This document shows positions 1 through 4,907 of a stretch of DNA of 5,333 bases, in pieces. The DNA lies in assembly GCA_030625905.1 (NCBI GenBank), contig DAOUQA010000150.1:1-5333 (forward strand), in the 5' to 3' direction. The notes under the pieces were generated by a model that saw only the letters and a program-made list of their open reading frames with translations, was not told where the DNA came from and did no database searches. How positions within the stretch are numbered: the first letter of the stretch is position 1; each line of letters starts with the position of its first letter. The stretch comes from Kiritimatiellales bacterium (GTDB taxonomy: Bacteria; Verrucomicrobiota; Kiritimatiellia; Kiritimatiellales; Pontiellaceae). The position numbers and the translations under genes were made by a program.

Positions 1-242
1 ATTCTAAATCTAGAGAGATAGATTAGGAATTTCCCGGTTGCTGTTACGATTATTTTTTCCTTAACCTTCGATGCCGTGTCTTTGACCGAGGAAACCAATA
101 ACCCATACCGAGCAGATATGAAAACACGGCCGCCTAGGCGGAATACGACGACAAAAACAATAAATTCAAGAAGGCAAACTGCCGCTGCAGGCCGTGGGAA
201 AGCGCAATAAGCGCTATGGCGTTGTTGAAATAAGGGAATATT
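1..242. other. Non-coding leader upstream of the UDP-sugar pyrophosphorylase gene
   Basis: No convincing gene lies here. Visible structure: a 7-bp inverted repeat (GCCGTGT at 73-79, ACACGGC at 124-130); a perfect 12-bp palindrome CCGCCTAGGCGG at 130-141; and a small stem AGCGC/GCGCT at 201-205 and 211-215. A purine-rich ribosome binding site (AAGGGA, 232-237) sits 5 nt before the ATG at 243 and supports that start. A TTGACC at 82-87 resembles a -35 box, but no good -10 follows at proper spacing, so no promoter is called. Confidence 0.5.
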
Positions 243-2030
243 ATGGACAAGGAAAGTTTGAATGCATCGGACCGGAAGCTGATTGCGAAGCTGGTCGACG
301 CGGGGCAGCAGCATCTATTTGCGGACTGGGATGCGCCGGGAACGGCGGACGAAGCGAAGGCCGCGTTTCTTGCATTGCTGAAGAAAACCGACAAATCTTA
401 TCCCGGTGGGTTGGCGGGCTACATTTCCAATGCCCGGAAGCTTTTAGCCGAGGCCAAGAGGGGGGAGAATCCGTTCGAAGGGTTTGTGCCGCACCATCCC
501 AATACGATCGACCTGACGGCCTTCGATGCCACCTATGACCACTACGAAGCACTCGGCCAAAAGCAGTTCGACAAGGTGGGGATTGTACTGGTTGCGGGCG
601 GACTTGGGGAACGGCTGGGCTATAACGGCATCAAGCTCGACATTCCGGTGGAGGTGGTCGAAACCACGCCCTATATCGCTCACTATGCCGCCTGCCTCAA
701 GGCGATGGAGGCTCGCATGGAATCGCCGCGTCCGGTTCCGTTCATCATCATGGTTTCGCAGGACACCAGTGCAAAAACCCTCCAGACCTTGGAATCCAAC
801 AACTATTTCGGACTGCGCAAAGAACAGGTTCATATCCTGAAGCAGGAGCTTGTTCCGGCGATCTCCGATAACGACGGCTCGTTGGCGCTAAAGGAAAAGT
901 ATGAACTGATCCTCAAGCCGCATGGCCACGGCGACATCCACATGCTGTTCCACACGAGCGGCCTTGCGGCCAAGCTGGAAAAAGAAGGCATCGAGCATCT
1001 GCTGTTTATTCAGGACACCAACGGTCAGGTCTTTAACGCCATACCAGCCGCCTTGGGCGTATCGGTGGAGAAGGGCTATGACTTTAACTCGATTGCCGTA
1101 AACCGCATCCCCGGCGAAGCCGTCGGCGGGCTGGCGAAACTAGTGCGGGAGGAGAGGGAGTTGACGCTGAATGTGGAGTACAACCAGCTCGACCCGATGC
1201 TACGCGCCACGGTCAGTCCGGAAGGCGACGTGCCGAACGATCAGGGCTTCTCCATGTTCCCCGGCAACATTAATGTGCTGGTAATCCGCATGGCGTCGTA
1301 TGTGCGCATTCTGGAGCAGTCGCAGGGCATCATTGCCGAGTTCGTGAACCCGAAGTATGACGATGAATCGAAGACCTCGTTCAAGAAGCCGACACGGCTC
1401 GAAACCATGATGCAGGATTTGCCGAAGCTCTTCGGGCCGGATGAAAAGGTCGGGGTTACCATCTTCGACCGTCGCTGGAGCTTTTCCGCCAACAAGAACA
1501 ACATGACCGATGCGGCCGCGAAGCATGCCGTCGACAGCCCTCCCGAATCCGCCGCTACGGCCGAGTCCGATTTCTATCTCGCCGGCCGCATGCGGCTGGC
1601 CGCCACTGGGACGAAGGTGGACGAAGCGGCGGAAGAGTTGATCCTAGGTGTCCCCCTAACGCCCGGCCCGAAGGTTCTCCTGCGCCCGTCGTTTGCGATG
1701 ACGTTGGCCGAATCCCGCGAAAAGTTTTCCGGGTGCTCCATCTCCGGCGAAGCCACGCTGGTTCTTGACGGAAAGGACATCTCGTTGGAAGAGGTCGAGC
1801 TTTCCGGGCACTCCGCACTGATCGTTAAAGCCTGCGATGGCGCAAAAGTGACGGTGAAGGGTGCGTTTGAAAACGAAGGCTTTGAACTCGTTAAACTCAC
1901 CGCCGAGGAGCTTGCCAGCGACAGCGTTCCGGAATATCTCCGTATCCGCGGCTACCGCTTCAAAAACCGCGGTGCGGCCACCTATGAATTCGACCAGCCC
2001 GGCAAATATGTCGTCGGAGCGTCATCGTAG
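243..2030 (+). CDS. UDP-sugar pyrophosphorylase (plant USP-like UTP:sugar-1-phosphate uridylyltransferase)
   Basis: Probably converts a sugar 1-phosphate plus UTP to UDP-sugar and pyrophosphate in the cytoplasm, supplying nucleotide sugars for polysaccharide synthesis or sugar salvage. The 595-residue product has a helical N-terminal part (about 1-110), a nucleotidyltransferase core with the UDPGP signature VLVAGGLGERLGYNGIK (115-131, with the basic residue Lys131), the KPHGHGD block (225-231), FIQDTNG (255-261), VEYNQLDP (311-318) and FPGNIN (339-344), and a C-terminal beta-rich part ending in PEYLRIRGYRF and QPGKYVV. These blocks and the length match plant USP (about 600 residues, EC 2.7.7.64) as I recall it, rather than bacterial GalU (about 300) or ordinary UGP1. 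USPs accept several sugar 1-phosphates (Glc, Gal, GlcA, Xyl, Ara), so the substrate is not fixed by sequence. The start is supported by AAGGGA 5 nt upstream. It appears monocistronic; the next gene begins 112 bp later. Confidence 0.92.
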   Translation: MDKESLNASDRKLIAKLVDAGQQHLFADWDAPGTADEAKAAFLALLKKTDKSYPGGLAGYISNARKLLAEAKRGENPFEGFVPHHPNTIDLTAFDATYDHYEALGQKQFDKVGIVLVAGGLGERLGYNGIKLDIPVEVVETTPYIAHYAACLKAMEARMESPRPVPFIIMVSQDTSAKTLQTLESNNYFGLRKEQVHILKQELVPAISDNDGSLALKEKYELILKPHGHGDIHMLFHTSGLAAKLEKEGIEHLLFIQDTNGQVFNAIPAALGVSVEKGYDFNSIAVNRIPGEAVGGLAKLVREERELTLNVEYNQLDPMLRATVSPEGDVPNDQGFSMFPGNINVLVIRMASYVRILEQSQGIIAEFVNPKYDDESKTSFKKPTRLETMMQDLPKLFGPDEKVGVTIFDRRWSFSANKNNMTDAAAKHAVDSPPESAATAESDFYLAGRMRLAATGTKVDEAAEELILGVPLTPGPKVLLRPSFAMTLAESREKFSGCSISGEATLVLDGKDISLEEVELSGHSALIVKACDGAKVTVKGAFENEGFELVKLTAEELASDSVPEYLRIRGYRFKNRGAATYEFDQPGKYVVGASS

Positions 2031-2117
2031 CAACGTCGGGGAAATTTGAAGCTGGAAAACAAACAGAAAGAAGGGCAGAACAATCGGTAGAAAGAATGGT
2101 TTTTGATTATCATGGAC

Positions 2118-2131
2118 CCCATTTGAATGGG
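2118..2131 (+). other. Small hairpin just before the FeoC-like gene's ribosome binding site
   Basis: CCCAT (2118-2122) and ATGGG (2127-2131) flank a TTGA loop, giving a compact 5-bp stem that ends 2 nt before the GAGG ribosome binding site (2134-2137) of the next gene. No T-run follows, so it is not an intrinsic terminator. It might modulate translation or be chance. Nothing else stands out in the 112-bp spacer 2031-2142, which is A-rich around 2053-2095. Confidence 0.3.
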
Positions 2132-2142
2132 CTGAGGTTTAA

Positions 2143-2367
2143 ATGTTTAGCGAAATCATCAAGTTGCTCAACGAACGCGGCGTACTCTCCGTTCAGGAGA
2201 TTGCGCTCGCGTTAAAAATCGAATCCAGCGCCCTGCGCCCCATGCTCGGAATGCTCGAGCGAAAGGGCAAGGTCGAGAAGATGGAGCTTCCCTGCAAAAC
2301 CGCTTGTGCCGGTGGCTGCACCCAGTCCGACTCTATGACGTATTATAAAGTGACGATTGATGCGTGA
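2143..2367 (+). CDS. FeoC-like winged-helix protein with a cysteine cluster
   Basis: A 74-residue protein of the FeoC-like type (small regulators associated with FeoAB ferrous iron transport). Residues 1-45 look like a winged helix: a helix at 2-11, then the SVQEIALALKIESSALRPML helix-turn-helix stretch (16-35), then a basic wing (ERKGKVEKM, 39-47). The wing is followed by Cys51, Cys55 and Cys59 (C-x3-C-x3-C), the place where FeoC proteins carry their proposed Fe-S cysteines, and a closing YYKV strand. Classical FeoC has four cysteines; only three are seen here. GAGG at 2134-2137 sits 5 nt before the ATG. No feoA or feoB lies in the window, so it is an orphan here and its role in iron transport is inferred from family alone. 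It could instead be a general redox- or metal-sensing regulator. Confidence 0.8.
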   Translation: MFSEIIKLLNERGVLSVQEIALALKIESSALRPMLGMLERKGKVEKMELPCKTACAGGCTQSDSMTYYKVTIDA

Positions 2368-2381
2368 CGGCCGGATCACGC
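2362..2381. repeat. Inverted repeat holding both convergent stop codons
   Basis: GCGTGA (2362-2367) and TCACGC (2376-2381) form a 6-bp stem around an 8-nt loop that contains the palindrome CGGCCG. The TGA in the left arm ends the FeoC-like gene on the plus strand. The TCA in the right arm is the TGA stop of thiH on the minus strand. The right arm begins three tandem 7-mers (TCACGCC, TCACGCC, TCACGTA; 2376-2396) that encode the end of ThiH. There is no T-run on either side, so a bidirectional terminator role is only a possibility. Confidence 0.5.
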
Positions 2382-3506
2382 CTCACGCCTCACGTATTCA
2401 GCGGGTTCGCGGTAGGTGGCATCCCAGTTCTTGAATACGGGTTCGAGACCCTTGGTGCGGAGCATTTCACAGAGCTCGGGAATATTGCGTTCGTCGCTGA
2501 TCGAGAACTGCTCGGTCGATTCCTCCGAATCGTCGCTATAGCCGCCGACGGTGGTTTTGCTAGCAACACTCATTTTTGAAATCCCAAGCCCGGCCATGCC
2601 GTCGCGCACGCGCTGCGGCTCGCGTGTCGAGAGCACCAGCGGGATTTCCGGCAGGCAGATGCGCAGGGCAAAGATGAATTGCGCCAGCATTTTTTCATCG
2701 ACCGGGTGGTCGGGTTCGAAGCCGCCAAGCTGCGGCTGGATACGCGGGAAGGAAATCGAGAGACCCGCCTGCCAATAGTTTTTCAGCAGGTGTTTGGCGT
2801 GGCGGTAGGTGCAGAGCAGGTCGAAGCGTGGATCGGCCAGACCCAGTAACACGCCGATGCCGACGGCGCGCATGCCGCCGCGCAGGGCGCGCTCGGGCGC
2901 ATCCAGCCTTTGGAAATAATCGCGTTTATCGCCCCAGCGGTGCATCTTTTTGTAAACAACGGGGTCGTAGGTTTCTTGATAGAGCGTCACGCCCGTGCAA
3001 CCGGCATCGGCCAGCTGGCGGTATTCGTTTTGGGCCATCGGGAAAACTTCAATGTTCACATTGTGGATATATTCCGCAGCAATGGCGACGCAGTCGCGCA
3101 GGTAGGGGAGATCCGCCTCCGGCATGCGCTCGCCGGTCAGCAGCACTAGCTCTTCGAGGTGCATCTGCTTGATCGCTTCCATCTCGTGGCGCAGGTGTTC
3201 CTTGTCGAGGACGGTTCGCTTGGCCTTGCGGTCGGCGGCAATCCCGCAGTAGCGGCATCCGCCGTTGCAGAAGTTGGAGAGGTAGAGCGGCGTGTAGAGC
3301 TTGATTGTCTGGCCAAAGTGGCGGCGTGTAATCGCCTGTGCCCGCCGCGCCATCGGTTCCAAAAAATCGGTGGCCGCTGGGGAGAGGAGGGCGGCCAGCT
3401 CGCGTTCGGTTGGCGCTTCCGCACCAATGGCGCGTTCGATATCGGCGGTGGTGTACTGCCGGTTGAGCCAAGGCTCCGGATTTAGCCATTCGGGAAGTTT
3501 TTGCAT
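2376..3506 (-). CDS. thiH: 2-iminoacetate synthase ThiH (radical SAM tyrosine lyase)
   Basis: Cleaves L-tyrosine with S-adenosylmethionine to give 2-iminoacetate (dehydroglycine) and p-cresol, supplying the glycine-derived part of the thiamin thiazole to ThiG. At 376 residues it matches E. coli ThiH (377). The radical SAM Fe4S4 motif C-x3-C-x2-C is present in LSNFCNGGCRYCG (Cys80, Cys84, Cys87). Further ThiH blocks are LLTGE (122-126), YQETYD (176-181), SFPRIQP (252-258), LSTRE (292-296), SKTTVGGY (316-323) and EQFSISDER (332-340). It is the last gene of the thiS-thiG-thiH operon; its ATG lies 8 nt after the thiG stop and no strong ribosome binding site is seen, so translational coupling is likely. 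Use of ThiH rather than the oxygen-dependent oxidase ThiO suggests life at low oxygen. The last residues (VRREA) are encoded by a short tandem repeat. Confidence 0.96.
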   Translation of the reverse strand: MQKLPEWLNPEPWLNRQYTTADIERAIGAEAPTERELAALLSPAATDFLEPMARRAQAITRRHFGQTIKLYTPLYLSNFCNGGCRYCGIAADRKAKRTVLDKEHLRHEMEAIKQMHLEELVLLTGERMPEADLPYLRDCVAIAAEYIHNVNIEVFPMAQNEYRQLADAGCTGVTLYQETYDPVVYKKMHRWGDKRDYFQRLDAPERALRGGMRAVGIGVLLGLADPRFDLLCTYRHAKHLLKNYWQAGLSISFPRIQPQLGGFEPDHPVDEKMLAQFIFALRICLPEIPLVLSTREPQRVRDGMAGLGISKMSVASKTTVGGYSDDSEESTEQFSISDERNIPELCEMLRTKGLEPVFKNWDATYREPAEYVRREA

Positions 3507-3507
3507 C

Positions 3508-3534
3508 GGAAGGATCAGTCGGATCGGTCGGATC
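3508..3534 (-). repeat. Period-9 tandem repeat across the thiG-thiH junction
   Basis: Read on the minus strand this is GATCCGACC, GATCCGACT, GATCCTTCC, followed by GATG, in which the ATG of thiH sits. The thiG stop TGA straddles units two and three. The repeat encodes the SDRSD end of ThiG, which lies beyond the usual family C-terminus (SPLTSFL). The repeat therefore seems to have extended ThiG and now forms the intergenic spacer. Confidence 0.65.
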
Positions 3535-4318
3535 CGACTTGTTTTAGGAATGAGGTTAAGGGACTCGTTGCCACGGCAACTTCGGATGTCGGCATGAGAC
3601 CGGCGAGGCGGGCGGCGCGGCCGGCCTCGACGCCGGTCTTGAAGGCGGCACCCATGGCGGACGGGTTTTCGGCGGCAGCGATCGCGCTGTTGACAAGTAC
3701 GGCATCGCAGCCCATTTCCATCGCACAGGCGGCTTCGGAGGGGGAGCGTAGGCCGGCATCGACGACGACGGGCACGTTGGAATCGCGGATGATAATCTTG
3801 ATCATTTCGGCGGTGGAAAGTCCCTTGCCGCTGCCGATGGCCGCGCCGAGCGGCATGACCGCCGCGCAGCCAACGTCTTCGAGCCGCTTGGCCAAGACCG
3901 GGTCGGCCGGGATGTAGGGCAATACGAGGAAGTCCTGCTTCACGAGCTCGATGGCGGCCTCGTAGGTTTCGATCGGGTCGGGTAGAAGATGGTGGGGATT
4001 GGGATGGATTTCGAGCTTCACGATCGGGCTTTTACTCAGTTCGCGGCCAAGCAGAGCGGCGCGTATGGCTTCTTTGGCGTTCATGGCACCGGAGGTGTTG
4101 GGCATAAGCCGCACGTTTTCGAGTTCGGAGAGCGGGCCGTACAAATCATCCTCGGCCTGCTCGCGGTTGAAGCGCCGCAGCGCCACGGTCACCAGTTCGG
4201 CGCCCGACGCCTTGACCGCATCGAGCATCGCCTGCGTGCTGGAAAACTTTCCGGTTCCAAGAAACAGGCGTGAACCCAGTTCCTGATCGCCGATTTTTAA
4301 AATGCCATTCTTCATCAT
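3515..4318 (-). CDS. thiG: Thiazole synthase ThiG
   Basis: Condenses 1-deoxy-D-xylulose 5-phosphate, dehydroglycine from ThiH and sulfur from ThiS thiocarboxylate into the thiazole phosphate of thiamin, in the cytoplasm. The product has 267 residues (E. coli ThiG 256) and a TIM-barrel pattern: SRLFLGTGKF (16-25), VTVALRR (43-49), LMPNTSGA (71-78), VKLEI with the Schiff-base Lys101, VMPLGAAIGSGKGL (154-167), VVVDAGLRSPSEAA (184-197) and DAVLVNSAIA (205-214). The phosphate-loop region reads GLRSPS where many relatives have GIG or GVG followed by a PS. Two ATGs stand in tandem: AGGAG (4325-4321) lies 2 nt before the first and 5 nt before the second, so initiation at 4315 is equally or more likely. 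The last ten residues, LKQVGSDRSD, are a tail made partly by a tandem repeat. Second gene of the thi operon, 139 nt after thiS. Confidence 0.96.
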   Translation of the reverse strand: MMKNGILKIGDQELGSRLFLGTGKFSSTQAMLDAVKASGAELVTVALRRFNREQAEDDLYGPLSELENVRLMPNTSGAMNAKEAIRAALLGRELSKSPIVKLEIHPNPHHLLPDPIETYEAAIELVKQDFLVLPYIPADPVLAKRLEDVGCAAVMPLGAAIGSGKGLSTAEMIKIIIRDSNVPVVVDAGLRSPSEAACAMEMGCDAVLVNSAIAAAENPSAMGAAFKTGVEAGRAARLAGLMPTSEVAVATSPLTSFLKQVGSDRSD

Positions 4319-4346
4319 CTCTCCTGCTGGTTTTTAATCACGAATC

Positions 4347-4428
4347 TCAACGCAAAGACGCTGAGTCCGCAAAGTTTCGCAGAGTATTTTCTTTGCGAGT
4401 CTCGGCGTGCTTTGCATCTTTGCGTTGA
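4347..4428. repeat. Imperfect palindromic element of CGCAAAG motifs between thiS and thiG
   Basis: The outer arms are a perfect 12-bp inverted repeat, TCAACGCAAAGA (4347-4358) and TCTTTGCGTTGA (4417-4428). Inside lies a second matched pair, CGCTGAGTCCGCAAAG (4359-4374) against the imperfect complement CTTTGCGAGTCTCGGCG (4391-4407), around a 16-nt loop. The right side carries about 9 extra bases (4408-4416) containing a further CTTTGCA. The motif CGCAAAG or a one-base variant occurs twice on the plus strand and three times on the minus strand. The thi mRNA would fold here into a long hairpin without a U-tract, so it should not terminate but may affect mRNA stability. It looks like a dispersed REP-like or MITE-like repeat, which cannot be tested from one copy. 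Confidence 0.7.
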
Positions 4429-4457
4429 AGGAATCCATGTTCAGGGTTCTTTGTTCC

Positions 4458-4658
4458 CTATCCACCACCGACGAAGACGAGCATTTCGACCGCGTCATTT
4501 TCTTTCAGTGTTGTGGCGTCCCAGTCGTTGGACGGCACCATTTCGCCGTTGACCATCAAGGCCGTATGCGCCTTGTTTGCGCCGAGCTCTTCGAGCAGGG
4601 CATCGATCGAACCGTTGCCTTGGTGTTCGTGCGGTTCGCCGTTAACGGTTAGTTTCAT
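4458..4658 (-). CDS. thiS: Sulfur carrier protein ThiS
   Basis: Small ubiquitin-like protein whose C-terminal glycine is adenylated and thiocarboxylated, then gives sulfur to ThiG during thiazole formation. The product is 66 residues, the same as E. coli ThiS, beginning MKLTVNGEP and containing IDALLEELGA (18-27), ALMVNGEMVP (33-42), LKENDAVEML (51-60) and the end FVGGG, which provides the required terminal Gly-Gly. The start at 4658 is supported by GGAGA (4668-4664) 5 nt upstream and by family length. The same frame stays open upstream to 4895, but that extension would run through the riboswitch and terminator and is rejected. First gene of the thi operon. The adenylyltransferase ThiF that activates ThiS is not in the window. 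Confidence 0.95.
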   Translation of the reverse strand: MKLTVNGEPHEHQGNGSIDALLEELGANKAHTALMVNGEMVPSNDWDATTLKENDAVEMLVFVGGG

Positions 4659-4671
4659 CCATTTCTCCAGA

Positions 4672-4690
4672 CCGGGGTCACCGACCCCGG
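4672..4690 (-). repeat. GC-rich hairpin between the terminator and the thiS ribosome binding site
   Basis: A perfect 8-bp stem, CCGGGGTC and GACCCCGG, closes a 3-nt loop. On the mRNA strand it ends 3 nt before the GGAGA ribosome binding site of thiS. It is not followed by U residues, so it is not a terminator. It may be a copy of a short palindromic intergenic repeat, or may influence thiS translation; the sequence alone does not decide. Confidence 0.6.
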
Positions 4691-4697
4691 CTACAAT

Positions 4698-4730
4698 AAA
4701 AAAGCGTTCCCCGGGAACCCTGGAACGCTT
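4698..4730 (-). terminator. Riboswitch-controlled intrinsic terminator before thiS
   Basis: On the minus strand AAGCGTTCC (4730-4722) and GGAACGCTT (4710-4702) form a perfect 9-bp stem with an 11-nt loop, followed directly by UUUU (4701-4698), then A and UU. It lies 12 nt after the TPP aptamer and about 40 nt before the thiS start, the layout expected of an expression platform that stops transcription when TPP is bound. Confidence 0.88.
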
Positions 4731-4742
4731 GAAACCATTTCT

Positions 4743-4830
4743 ACGCTCCCTTGCGCCGGCATGATCCGGATCAGGTTCAACGGGTATGATCTCAGCACGT
4801 TCCATTCTTTGGACCGGCACCCCGGGTGAC
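4743..4830 (-). promoter_or_regulatory. TPP riboswitch (THI element)
   Basis: The minus strand holds the classic thi-box in order: GGGGTGCC (4823-4816), a P3 hairpin with arms GCCGGTCC and GGAACGTGC (one mismatch, one bulge), CTGAGA (4795-4790), ATACCCG pairing back to GGGGT as P2, then AACCTGATCC, the P5 arms CCGG/CCGG around ATCATG, and GCGCAAGGGAG (4757-4747). These are the conserved TPP-binding loops (the CUGAGA pyrimidine pocket and the pyrophosphate-binding P4/P5 side). The outer P1 helix is not obvious, so the 5' boundary is approximate. Together with the terminator just downstream it should reduce thiSGH transcription when thiamin pyrophosphate is abundant. Confidence 0.95.
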
Positions 4831-4907
4831 TGGATAGGAAGTTGCCAGTATGAGGGGTTGAAGTAAAGCTGGAAAACCATGCCGGGGTGCGGCACTATCC
4901 CCAGCTT

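Noticed and set aside
82..109. Possible promoter TTGACC, 16-bp spacer, CATACC
   Set aside because: The -35 is good but the -10 matches the consensus at only three positions, and the host's promoter pattern is unknown.
444..833. Open frame of 129 codons on the minus strand inside the USP gene
   Set aside because: It is a shadow of a strongly recognised gene, with low-complexity composition and no family resemblance.
2049..2060. AAGCTGGAAAAC shared with 4866-4877
   Set aside because: A single 12-nt match in two intergenic stretches without wider similarity is most likely chance.
3049..3489. Open frame of 146 codons overlapping thiH on the same strand in another frame
   Set aside because: It is Arg/Ala/Pro-rich, as expected of an out-of-frame reading of GC-rich coding DNA, and thiH is certain here.
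4458..4895. A 145-codon reading frame on the minus strand that would make a long form of ThiS
   Set aside because: The upstream part passes through the TPP riboswitch, the terminator and a hairpin. The real ThiS start at 4658 has a ribosome binding site and gives the exact family length.
4866..4907. Inverted repeat AAGCTGG/CCAGCTT in front of rlmH
   Set aside because: Only 7 bp around a 28-nt, poorly paired interior, with no T-run. It lies where divergent promoters should be, but no clear promoter boxes could be picked out.
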